Source of the DNA: Desulfohalobiaceae bacterium
GTDB taxonomy: Bacteria; Desulfobacterota; Desulfovibrionia; Desulfovibrionales; Desulfothermaceae
DNA: 26,211 nucleotides
Direction: 5' to 3'
Assembly (NCBI GenBank): GCA_021737115.1
Contig: JAIPER010000004.1
Coordinates: forward strand, 1 to 26,211
Shown in pieces: positions 16,246 to 23,095 of the stretch. The notes beneath the pieces are model-generated. The model had not been told where the DNA came from. It worked only from the letters and a program-made list of their open reading frames with translations, and did no database searches. The position numbers and the translations under genes are program-made. The number at the start of each line of letters is the position of its first letter. Within the stretch, counting starts at the first letter, position 1.

Positions 16246-16764
16246 ATGGGCAGCATAAATAGACAACAGATCTTATACATTGCGGTGGCCGTCTGTCTTG
16301 TCCTTGCGGGCTGGCAATGGGGGCTGGTGCCGGCCTTGAACTACAGGCAGGACTTGGTGGACCGCTATGATTTAAACGCAAAGCGTTTGGATGAACTCCT
16401 GTCCCTGCAGAAAAGATTGCAGGCCGCCAGAGAAAAAGGGGATCAAGGAAGCGGGCTAGACAAAAAGGAGGCTGGCTTCACCCTTTTTTCCTTTCTGGAG
16501 CAACTGGCCTCAAGGGCCGATGTCAAAGAAAACATCGAATATATGAAACCTTCCACGAAGAGTGTCTCTGAGGGGCTCAGACAAGAGATGGTCCAAATGC
16601 GGCTGGAGGAGATCCGTCTGGCCAAACTGTCGCAGTTTCTCGAATCAGTAGAATACTCCGGGAAAGGGGTTTTTTTCGAGAGCCTGACCATCCGATCTTC
16701 CGGTGATAATCCGGGCATCCTGCGAGCCGACCTGCTGGCCGGGACCTATCAAGCTGCAGAGTGA
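16246..16764 (+). CDS. gspM: T2SS platform protein GspM
   Basis: This 172-residue bitopic protein has a membrane helix at about 9-27 (ILYIAVAVCLVLAGWQW). A coiled coil (RYDLNAKRLDELLSLQKRLQ) and a periplasmic ferredoxin-like domain follow (SFLEQLASRADVKENIEYMK; LRQEMVQMRLEEIRLAKLSQ). GspM pairs with GspL in the inner-membrane platform. Start ATG 16246 is chosen because GGAGG lies about eleven bases upstream and the start follows the gspL stop; ATG 16216 in frame would overlap gspL by 23 bases. The sequence is poorly conserved, so assignment leans on topology and position. Confidence 0.9.
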   Translation: MGSINRQQILYIAVAVCLVLAGWQWGLVPALNYRQDLVDRYDLNAKRLDELLSLQKRLQAAREKGDQGSGLDKKEAGFTLFSFLEQLASRADVKENIEYMKPSTKSVSEGLRQEMVQMRLEEIRLAKLSQFLESVEYSGKGVFFESLTIRSSGDNPGILRADLLAGTYQAAE

Positions 16765-16775
16765 CGTATTGAGAA

Positions 16776-17645
16776 ATGATGATGAAGCGTTTTTTCAAAA
16801 TTCTTGGCTATGTCATGTTTGGCATCTTTGTCGGAACGGCACTCATAGTCTATCGATTCCCCTATGACACCCTGGCCAAGCGGATAGAAGCGGAATCCTC
16901 ACAGCGGCTTGGTTGCGAGCTGAGCATAGAGGAGCTGGGATATCGATTCCCGCTGTCTCTCGCTTTTTCCCGGATGAGCATCGAATCCAAAGACTTGGGC
17001 CTGGCGGCACCAATTGTCGTGAATTCGGGCCAAATTAAGGCCGGGCTGCTGGCTCTTGTTTCCTGGAAGCTCGGGACAGGTTTCAGTGGGACTCTCTTTT
17101 CAGGCGAGGTGCAGGGAAGCTTAGTGCTCGACTCTCTGCTCGGGCCTGAGTCGTATGCCCTTGATTTTCAGTTGCAGGATATCGACCTGGGAGAGTTGAA
17201 GCTGTCCGAGAAGATTGCAGTGCTGTCCAGCCTGCAGGGTTCCCTGTCCGGTGTTTGGCAACTTCAAGGCAGCCTGCGGAACGTGATGGAGACCTCGGGT
17301 TCAGGAAAGATGGCTATCAATCAGGGCAGCCTGGAGCTTGCCCCGCCTGGTATAAAAGGCATCCAGCTCCGAGAGTTGGAGGGAGAAGGGGATTTTGCCC
17401 TGGAAAAGCGTAAGCTGGATATCGAACAGATCGCTTTCAGCGGTAGAGGGGTCAAGGGAAAAGCCCAGGGCCGGGCGAGTTTTGAAAACCCACTAGACCA
17501 GACCAGGCTTGAGCTTGAGGGCACGATTGATTTTACCTCAGAAGCACCCCAACTATATTCGCTGGTCAGAGAGAGCATGAAGCAGACTTCTTTTCAGTTT
17601 GTCATGCAAGGGCCGTTGCAGCGGCTTGAGTATCGGTTGCCGTAG
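16776..17645 (+). CDS. gspN: T2SS protein GspN (AsmA-like)
   Basis: This 289-residue protein has an N-terminal membrane anchor at about 8-26 (ILGYVMFGIFVGTALIVY). A beta-rich periplasmic domain follows (FPYDTLAKRIEAESSQRLG; LSLAFSRMSIESKDLGL). This is the pattern of the GspN type found in deltaproteobacterial T2SS operons, related in layout to AsmA proteins. Its role in secretion is accessory and not well defined. It lies 11 bases after gspM and is the last gene of the operon. Three ATG codons in a row at 16776, 16779 and 16782 are possible starts; TTGAGAA just upstream is a weak ribosome site. Confidence 0.9.
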   Translation: MMMKRFFKILGYVMFGIFVGTALIVYRFPYDTLAKRIEAESSQRLGCELSIEELGYRFPLSLAFSRMSIESKDLGLAAPIVVNSGQIKAGLLALVSWKLGTGFSGTLFSGEVQGSLVLDSLLGPESYALDFQLQDIDLGELKLSEKIAVLSSLQGSLSGVWQLQGSLRNVMETSGSGKMAINQGSLELAPPGIKGIQLRELEGEGDFALEKRKLDIEQIAFSGRGVKGKAQGRASFENPLDQTRLELEGTIDFTSEAPQLYSLVRESMKQTSFQFVMQGPLQRLEYRLP

Positions 17646-17840
17646 TGTTCGCAACAACGATAACAATATTTTAAATGGCTCGCTTGGGCAGGTTTCCGGT
17701 CAAAGGAAACATCAGACTGCACAACATCTCCAGAAACGCTGTATCTGCAAAGATTGTTCGACAAGAAAAAAAACGTAAGGAATTATCAAGCTTATAGATG
17801 CAGCGATTGCTTTGGCCTCTACATGTAAAGCAGGAAAAGT
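17646..17840. other. Convergent gap between gspN and the molybdopterin oxidoreductase
   Basis: No strong terminator hairpin is visible in these 195 bases. The plus-strand frame from 17644 to the stop at 17776-17778 reads ILNGSLGQVSGQRKHQ and then KRCICKDCSTRKKT. This weakly recalls the zinc-finger start of IS1-like transposases (NG...YRCKDC). If real it is a short decayed relic; I hold this at low confidence. Confidence 0.3.
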
Positions 17841-19739
17841 TTACTGCCTCTTCTCGTTCTCCAACCGCACCTGCTGCTGGTAATAGGCGGCTCCGACCCC
17901 AAGGTCGGTCAGCCTGGCCTTGATGAGCTGGTTGACGCCCCCGCCCAGTCGCATCCAGTCCCCGCGGCGGTAGACAATGGTTCCGGTCTCCAGGCTGTGG
18001 TCGAAGACCAGGTCCACTTCCAGTCTGCCCAGAGGCGAGACCAGGAAGATCTTCTGGTTCAAGTCGAGCTCCGGCACGCCCGGAGCCCTGGGATGGCATT
18101 CGACTCTGGGCGGCAGGACGTGCTCGGCCGGCAGGACCTGGGAGTGGATGAAGTTCTTGTTGATCAGGCTGAGCAGCCGCAGGGGATAGTCCGGGTCCGG
18201 CTCGGGCTCCGGACTGATGTGGGTGATCAGCTGGAAGCGGCCGTCCGGATGATCGGTTCCTTCCTGAAAAACCACCGGGTTCTCTTCGATCCAGGCGAAG
18301 CCGTCGGTTTTGAGTTTTTGCAGAGTGATGTCTTGAGAATAGGGCCTCAAGCAGTTCTCCAGGCACCTTTGTCTGGAAGGGAGGTGAGCCGGTCCGCCGA
18401 GCCTATCGTTTAACTCCTTGACCATGCCGAGGTCGCTGCGGACGCCCGGCGGCGGGGAGACCGCCCTGGCGGCGTACTGCAGGCCGTAATGCAGGCAGGA
18501 GCCCACCAGGTCCTCCTCTTCCCACATCAGGGACGGCGGCAGGATGAGATCGGCGCAGGCTGCGGTGTCGGTCATGAAGGCGTCGACCACCACCAGGCAG
18601 TCGATGCCGGTAAAGACCTCGGCCAGACGCCGGCTGTCAGGGGCCTGATTGACCACGTTGCTGCGGGCGATCCAGGCCAGCTCGATGCCCGGATCGGCCG
18701 TTTTGATTTCAGAACCGATGGCCGGCAGGCTGAGGGACCGGTTCGTGGTCGGACCCAGCCAGGAGTAATCCAGGAGACTGTTTGAGGACATGTTGAAGTA
18801 GATTCCTGCCCCCTTTATCCCCACGTTGCCGCTTTGCCAGGCCAAGGCGTTGATCCACCTCACATTCTCCCCGCCGAAGAGGTGCCGCTGCAGGCCCCAG
18901 CCGAGGAGGCTGGCGACCGGCCGTTTAGCATAGATATCGGCCAGGAAGCGGATATCCTCTTCGTTTATGCCGGTCAGGTCCTGAAGCTCGGTCAGGGAGT
19001 GTTGATCCAGGACAGCCTGATGCTCCGGCAGACCGTTGCACTGTTTCTGCTGCTTGCTGTCAAGTTGACCGGAATCCTGGAGGAGTTTGAGCACGGCCAG
19101 GGCCAGAAAGCGGTCCCGGCCCGGGGGAATGGTCATGATCCGATCGGAAAAAGAGCGAAAGGCCCTGCCTCCCGGACAGATGCTCAGGACCCTGGTTCCG
19201 TTCTTGCGGGCTTTCTGCAGGATGGCCGCTAGATGGATGGAGCTCGAGGTGACTTCCCTTCCCCAGTTCACGATCCAGTCGGCCTGGCCCAGGTCTCGGA
19301 TGTCGTTGTGTTTGAGGGCTCCGAAGTCCTTTAAGGACGCCTGGATGCCGGTTGCATCGCAGAGTGAGCCGTGGGTGACGCTGCAGCCCAGCTTTCGGAA
19401 AAACCAGGCCGCGGTCTCCTTGGTCACCCCCCTGGCCCCGCCGTCATGGATATGCAGCAGCCTGGAGGGATCCCGGTCCAGGACAGGTTTGATTTTTTTT
19501 GCACAGAAATCCAAAGCCTGATCCCAGGAGATTTCCTGCCAGCTTCCTTCTTTTTTCAGCAAGGGGGCGGTGATCCGGTTCTTGCTTTGCAGACGGCGCA
19601 GATGGTTCTGGATTTTTCCGCAGGTCAGGCCTAAAGTGATGGGGTGTTCGGGGTTGCCTTTGATGGAAAAGCCCTTGTCGCTCTCCGTCACGATGAGTGA
19701 ACAGGCATCGGGACAGTCTTTCGTGCAGGCGGTGAGCAT
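17841..19739 (-). CDS. Cytoplasmic molybdopterin oxidoreductase with [4Fe-4S] motif
   Basis: This 632-residue member of the Mo/W-bis-pyranopterin (DMSO reductase) superfamily begins MLTACTKDCPDACSLIV. Cys5, Cys9, Cys13 and Cys40 form the C-x3-C-x3-C-xn-C site for an N-terminal [4Fe-4S] cluster. The central molybdopterin domain has LGQADWIVNWGREVTSSS and GIDCLVVVDAFMTDTAACAD, then ILPPSLMWEEEDL. Cys127 in HGSLCDATG is, by position, the candidate molybdenum ligand. The C-terminal part (from about 510) fits the dinucleotide-binding barrel. There is no Tat signal and no adjacent electron-transfer or membrane subunit, so it is predicted to be a stand-alone cytoplasmic enzyme. The substrate cannot be told from sequence. 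Start ATG 19739 has AGGAG eight bases upstream. Confidence 0.88.
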   Translation of the reverse strand: MLTACTKDCPDACSLIVTESDKGFSIKGNPEHPITLGLTCGKIQNHLRRLQSKNRITAPLLKKEGSWQEISWDQALDFCAKKIKPVLDRDPSRLLHIHDGGARGVTKETAAWFFRKLGCSVTHGSLCDATGIQASLKDFGALKHNDIRDLGQADWIVNWGREVTSSSIHLAAILQKARKNGTRVLSICPGGRAFRSFSDRIMTIPPGRDRFLALAVLKLLQDSGQLDSKQQKQCNGLPEHQAVLDQHSLTELQDLTGINEEDIRFLADIYAKRPVASLLGWGLQRHLFGGENVRWINALAWQSGNVGIKGAGIYFNMSSNSLLDYSWLGPTTNRSLSLPAIGSEIKTADPGIELAWIARSNVVNQAPDSRRLAEVFTGIDCLVVVDAFMTDTAACADLILPPSLMWEEEDLVGSCLHYGLQYAARAVSPPPGVRSDLGMVKELNDRLGGPAHLPSRQRCLENCLRPYSQDITLQKLKTDGFAWIEENPVVFQEGTDHPDGRFQLITHISPEPEPDPDYPLRLLSLINKNFIHSQVLPAEHVLPPRVECHPRAPGVPELDLNQKIFLVSPLGRLEVDLVFDHSLETGTIVYRRGDWMRLGGGVNQLIKARLTDLGVGAAYYQQQVRLENEKRQ

Positions 19740-19868
19740 AGGCTTTCTCCTGGATATAGGTTCTTGTCTCTTGGATTTTGTCTGTAAACCCGGAAATCGT
19801 CAATCTGAAAAGACTTGCAAGATAACAGCGAACGATATAGCATAGAGACATGTGCAACTATTTAAAAT

Positions 19869-19943
19869 TATAGATACTTACGATTGGAATACAATACAAA
19901 GATGCTGAAAATTAGAGAATCGACTACCTCAATTTCCGAATAA
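19869..19943 (+). repeat. 75-base direct repeat upstream of thi4, copy 1
   Basis: This segment matches 20856-20930 downstream of thi4 at 60 of 75 positions with no gaps, in the same orientation. The best-kept core is GCTGAAAATTAGAG followed by ATCGACTACC. The core can form a small stem (GATGCT/AGAATC with one mismatch here). It ends immediately before the thi4 ribosome site, so in this copy it is the thi4 leader. It does not look like a TPP riboswitch: I find none of the conserved thi-box segments. Confidence 0.8.
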
Positions 19944-19953
19944 GGAGGAGCGT

Positions 19954-20745
19954 ATGGCCTTGGAAGAAGTCGTTGTCACCGAAGCGATCATGACGGAGTA
20001 CTACAACAAGTTCATGTCCAGCCTGGAGTTGGATGTAGCCGTGGTCGGGGCCGGACCGTCAGGGATGACCGCTGCCTGGCGGCTGGCCGAGCAAGGGGCG
20101 AACGTCGCCCTTTTCGAACGAAAGCTTGCCATCGGCGGCGGGCTCTGGGGCGGCGGCATGACCTGGAACACCATTGTGGTCCAGACCGAGAGCAGGCATA
20201 TCCTGGAAGAAGCAGGCATCCCTCTCAAGGAATTCAAGCCGGGTTATTTCACGGCCGATGCCGTGGCCGCGACCACCATCCTGGCCTCAAAGGCCGTTTT
20301 GAGCGGGGTCAAGTTCTTTAACTGCATCACGGTGGAAGATCTCATGCTCCGGGAAATTGACGGTCAGAAGCGGGTGATCGGGCTGGTCATCAACTCCAGT
20401 CCGGTGGAGGCGGCCGGTCTGCACGTCGATCCCCTGGTCATCAAGGCAAAGTATATCATCGAAGCCACCGGGCATCCCCTGGAGCTCCTCCAGACCCTGG
20501 TCCGCAAGAACGATGTCCGCCTGAACACACCCTCCGGCGGGATCGAAGGAGAGCAGTCCATGTGGGCCGAGCGGGCCGAGACCGATACCCTGAACAATTC
20601 CGGGGAGATCTTCCCGGGGGTCTATGTCACGGGCATGGCCGCCAACGCGGCCATGGGCTCCTACCGGATGGGACCGGTTTTCGGGGGGATGTTTCTGTCC
20701 GCGGAAAAAGTGGCCAAAGAGATCGCCTGTAAACTCGGCAAATAG
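19954..20745 (+). CDS. thi4: Thi4-family thiazole synthase, sulfide-dependent (His) type
   Basis: This 263-residue flavoprotein-like enzyme makes ADP-thiazole, the thiazole precursor of thiamin, from NAD, glycine and a sulfur source. A Rossmann motif DVAVVGAGPSGMTAAW lies at about 27-42 and GGGLWGGGMTWN at 61-72; the C-terminal signature GMAANAAMGSYRMGPVFGGM is intact. In yeast Thi4 a cysteine before M-D-P donates sulfur in a suicide reaction. Here the equivalent site reads GLHVDP with His157, as in archaeal enzymes that use free sulfide catalytically. This suits a sulfidic, anaerobic cell. A strong ribosome site AAGGAGG lies five bases before the ATG. Some homologues are annotated as ribose 1,5-bisphosphate isomerase, so biochemical role is likely but not certain. 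The gene stands alone between two direct repeats. Confidence 0.92.
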   Translation: MALEEVVVTEAIMTEYYNKFMSSLELDVAVVGAGPSGMTAAWRLAEQGANVALFERKLAIGGGLWGGGMTWNTIVVQTESRHILEEAGIPLKEFKPGYFTADAVAATTILASKAVLSGVKFFNCITVEDLMLREIDGQKRVIGLVINSSPVEAAGLHVDPLVIKAKYIIEATGHPLELLQTLVRKNDVRLNTPSGGIEGEQSMWAERAETDTLNNSGEIFPGVYVTGMAANAAMGSYRMGPVFGGMFLSAEKVAKEIACKLGK

Positions 20746-20855
20746 GAAATCTCGGAGCCGGCCAACGACGGCGAAGCCGGCGGCATCGGCCCCGGACTCC
20801 AGGGACTTGCTTGGAATCTGTTCGCTGAGCGGTGTGTTCCATAAATTCGAATAAA

Positions 20856-20930
20856 TATAGATACTTACAGGAGAGATGCATTGCAAAGTTGCTGAAAATT
20901 AGAGCATCGACTACCAGGATTTTCGAATAA
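20856..20930 (+). repeat. 75-base direct repeat downstream of thi4, copy 2
   Basis: This is the ungapped partner of 19869-19943 (60 of 75 identical). The core GCTGAAAATTAGAG plus ATCGACTACC is kept with one change between the two blocks. The small stem here is GTTGCT/AGCATC, with a mismatch at a different pair from copy 1. No gene follows it directly: the nearest short frame, starting ATG 20947, stops after 20 codons. Confidence 0.8.
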
Positions 20931-21012
20931 TACGAACATCAATTTATGACGAGCGTAAGTATCAACATAGAAATCGGCAAGCAAGAAAAAAGGATAATCC
21001 TCGTATGAGACT

Positions 21013-21177
21013 CCAGTTTTAGATCAGCGAGACAGCGAACCGGTTGCAGGGCTCTCTTGCGCTTTTTGCGCTTCCGGCTCTCGGTTTTCTAAGAAAACCT
21101 GAGAACCTCCCAGCGAGGGGCGCGCAAGAGAACCCTGCTGCCCGGTTCGAAAAGAGTGTGCCGACCCTGCAAACTGG
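21013..21177. repeat. Branched (cloverleaf-like) palindromic element
   Basis: The outermost pair is CCAGTTT (21013-21019) with AAACTGG (21171-21177). The main stem pairs 21036-21062 (CGAACCGGTTGCAGGGCT then CTCTTGCGC in overlap) with 21122-21149, imperfectly but over about 27 bases. Its best block is GCAGGGCTCTCTTGCGC against GCGCAAGAGAACCCTGC, 16 of 17 paired. Inside are GGTTTTC-TAA-GAAAACC (21083-21099) and CCTC-CCAGC-GAGG. This is too ordered for chance. It could be a mobile-element end, a recombination site or a structured RNA. Confidence 0.75.
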
Positions 21178-21263
21178 ATTTTCTTCTCTGATTAAACTGA
21201 CAGTTGTGGATCGCAGACAGCCGTGTGTTTTTGTGTAATTCTAAAAAAAATATATAGTTATAT

Positions 21264-21290
21264 GTCAGGCCTGCCAGAGGCAGGGCTGAC
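21264..21290 (-). repeat. GC-rich variant of the GTCAG palindrome family
   Basis: Arms GTCAGGCCTGCC and GGCAGGGCTGAC (one mismatch) flank loop AGA. Spacing and outer bases match the GTCAGATTTGCC family. The AT-rich stretch with TATATGTC lies on the left, as expected if this copy is in reverse orientation to those at 13337 and 25971. It is a diverged relative rather than a close copy. Confidence 0.6.
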
Positions 21291-21420
21291 CAGAAACCCT
21301 GAGATCGCTGCGATGTCCGAGCTGGATCGCTGTCTCTGCCTGCATGAAACTCGTGTCGGCGCCCAGGTGAGAGAGATTATCCAGAGGCTGCAGCTTTGAC
21401 CGCAATGTTTGCTGAACTCG

Positions 21421-21512
21421 TATACTGATCCAATTTTGGTTTTTACAACAAAGACTGGCGACCTCAAGGGTCCAGGCCCAAATTTCACAAAAAGCTAAGT
21501 TGGATCAGTATA
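21421..21512. repeat. 92-base inverted repeat before the nuclease gene
   Basis: Perfect 13-base ends TATACTGATCCAA (21421-21433) and TTGGATCAGTATA (21500-21512) continue inward as an imperfect match that includes TTTTT/AAAAA. The last 33 bases recur at 3996-4028. The element ends 40 bases before the nuclease start codon, so it may affect that gene's expression. Terminal inverted repeats with a short non-coding centre suggest a miniature mobile element. Confidence 0.8.
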
Positions 21513-21552
21513 TGAACCATTTAAGGCCAGCGAGATTTAGGAGCCTGGAGTT

Positions 21553-23091
21553 ATGAAGAAACTGCCCATTGGGATTCAAACTTTTGATAATCTGATCCTG
21601 GAAGGGTATTATTACGTGGATAAAACCCCATTTGTCCACTCTTTGGCAGATCAGGGCAAATATTATTTCCTATCCCGTCCACGCCGCTTCGGTAAGAGCC
21701 TCTTATTGAGCACCATTAAGTCTGCTTATCAAGGGAAAAAGGATTTATTTCGGGGACTGTATCTCCATGATTGTTGGGACTGGGATAAAGTCCATCCGGT
21801 GGTGCATATCAGCTTTGGCTCCGGAATCATACGTGACATAGAGGAGTTGCAGACCGCGTTTGCTGAAATCCTCTATGACCATAGCCAAGAGTACGGCCTG
21901 ACTTATGCCAAGAAGAGCCTCAAGGGCCGTTTTGCCGAGTTGATCTACTCTTTGCATGAACAGTACGGCCGCGGCGTTGTCGTCCTGGTGGACGAATACG
22001 ACAAACCCATTCTGGACAATATCGAAAAGACGGACGTTGCTGTCTCCATCCGGGAAGAACTCAAAAACTACTACTCGGTCATCAAGGATGCCGATCCCTA
22101 CATAGCATTCGTCTTCATCACAGGCGTTTCCAAATTCAGCAAAGTTTCGTTGTTCAGCGGCCTGAATAATCTGGAGGACATCACCCTGAACAAAGAGTAC
22201 TCAGTCCTCTGCGGCTACACTCAGGAAGAGTTGGAGAAGGTATTTGCTGACCGCCTCCATGGCGTTGATCTCGATATGGTCCGGCAGTGGTATAACGGGT
22301 ACAACTGGCTTGGAGAGGAGGTCTATAACCCATTTGATGTTCTGCTCTATCTCAAACAGGGGGAATTCGGCAACTACTGGTTTGAGACCGCAACACCTAA
22401 TTTTTTGATCAAGCTCCTTCAGACTCATAAATACTATATTCCGGCTTTGGAAAATATTTCCGCTAGTGAGAAGCTATTGGGCAGTTTTGACCTCGATCAT
22501 CTGGAAATCGAGACCATTCTCTTCCAAACAGGATATTTGACCCCAAAAGCAGTGCAGAAAGTGGCAGGAACTCGGCGATTTACTCTTGGCTATCCGAATC
22601 AGGAGGTCAAGCAGAGTTTGACCGACTCGTTGCTTACTTTTTTGACCGGTTCGGTCGTTGAGGCTGAAAGAGCCAAGTTTTCTGCGTATGACGCCCTGGT
22701 CGCAAATGACTTTGAAAAACTCAAATCCACCTTCCAGGCCTTTTTCGCCTCCATACCCCACGATTGGTATCGGAAGAATTACATGGCGGGGTATGAAGGT
22801 TACTACGCTTCCATTGTCTACTGCTACTTTGCCGCACTGGGGCTGAATGTGAGACCCGAGGAAATCACGAACAAAGGACAAATTGATCTGGTGCTCCGCT
22901 TTGAAAACCGCGTCTATGTGATTGAATTCAAGGTGGTGGAGCTGACAAAAACGGGCAAGGCCTTGGAGCAGATCAAGGCTATGGGGTATGCTGAGAAATT
23001 CACAGGCCAGGAGGTGTATCTGATCGGTGTGGAGTTTTCCAGAGAAGATCGAAACATAGTAGGATTTGAGTGGGAGAAGTGGGAGGGTTGA
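21553..23091 (+). CDS. AAA-ATPase-like / PD-(D/E)XK nuclease-like protein
   Basis: This 512-residue protein belongs to the family that begins KLPIGIQTFDNLILEGYYYV and VDKTPF. The N-terminal ATPase-like domain has the variant P-loop SRPRRFGKSLLLS (Lys48) and Walker B VVVLVDEYDKP (Asp147, Glu148). The C-terminal nuclease-like domain has GQIDLVLRFENRVYVIEFK, giving Asp445, Glu458 and Lys460 as the PD-(D/E)XK residues. Such genes occur in many copies in anaerobes; their function is not established, and roles in mobile DNA or defence have been suggested. A ribosome site AGGAG precedes ATG 21553. Its stop is four bases before the RecQ-like gene, whose ribosome site lies inside this gene. All key residues are present, so it looks intact. 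Confidence 0.9.
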   Translation: MKKLPIGIQTFDNLILEGYYYVDKTPFVHSLADQGKYYFLSRPRRFGKSLLLSTIKSAYQGKKDLFRGLYLHDCWDWDKVHPVVHISFGSGIIRDIEELQTAFAEILYDHSQEYGLTYAKKSLKGRFAELIYSLHEQYGRGVVVLVDEYDKPILDNIEKTDVAVSIREELKNYYSVIKDADPYIAFVFITGVSKFSKVSLFSGLNNLEDITLNKEYSVLCGYTQEELEKVFADRLHGVDLDMVRQWYNGYNWLGEEVYNPFDVLLYLKQGEFGNYWFETATPNFLIKLLQTHKYYIPALENISASEKLLGSFDLDHLEIETILFQTGYLTPKAVQKVAGTRRFTLGYPNQEVKQSLTDSLLTFLTGSVVEAERAKFSAYDALVANDFEKLKSTFQAFFASIPHDWYRKNYMAGYEGYYASIVYCYFAALGLNVRPEEITNKGQIDLVLRFENRVYVIEFKVVELTKTGKALEQIKAMGYAEKFTGQEVYLIGVEFSREDRNIVGFEWEKWEG

Positions 23092-23095
23092 GACT

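Larger units (their letters stand above)
20746..21552. other. Repeat-rich gene-free region between thi4 and the nuclease gene
   Basis: These 807 bases have no frame I can support as a gene. They contain, in order, the second thi4-flanking repeat (20856-20930), a branched palindrome (21013-21177), a GC variant of the GTCAG palindrome (21264-21290) and a 92-base inverted repeat (21421-21512). GTAAGTATC near 20954 is an inverted match to GATACTTAC at 20860, so the downstream thi4 repeat could be part of a larger fold. A 76-codon minus-strand frame (21258-21488) overlaps two of these palindromes and has no recognisable domain. Confidence 0.7.

Noticed and set aside
17644..17778. Decayed IS1-like transposase start (KRCICKDC)
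   Set aside because: Only a short weak resemblance with a stop soon after; no inverted repeats or second frame found. Kept as a remark, not a feature call.
19869..19953. TPP riboswitch upstream of thi4
   Set aside because: The conserved thi-box segments (CTGAGA and the later conserved block) are not present in the leader.
21013..21177. tRNA gene or integron attC site
   Set aside because: The fold is cloverleaf-like but lacks the tRNA T-loop and anticodon arms of normal size, and lacks the attC core boxes; no integrase is nearby.
21258..21488. 76-codon minus-strand frame before the nuclease gene
   Set aside because: It runs through the GTCAG-type palindrome and the 92-base inverted repeat, and its product matches no family I recognise.
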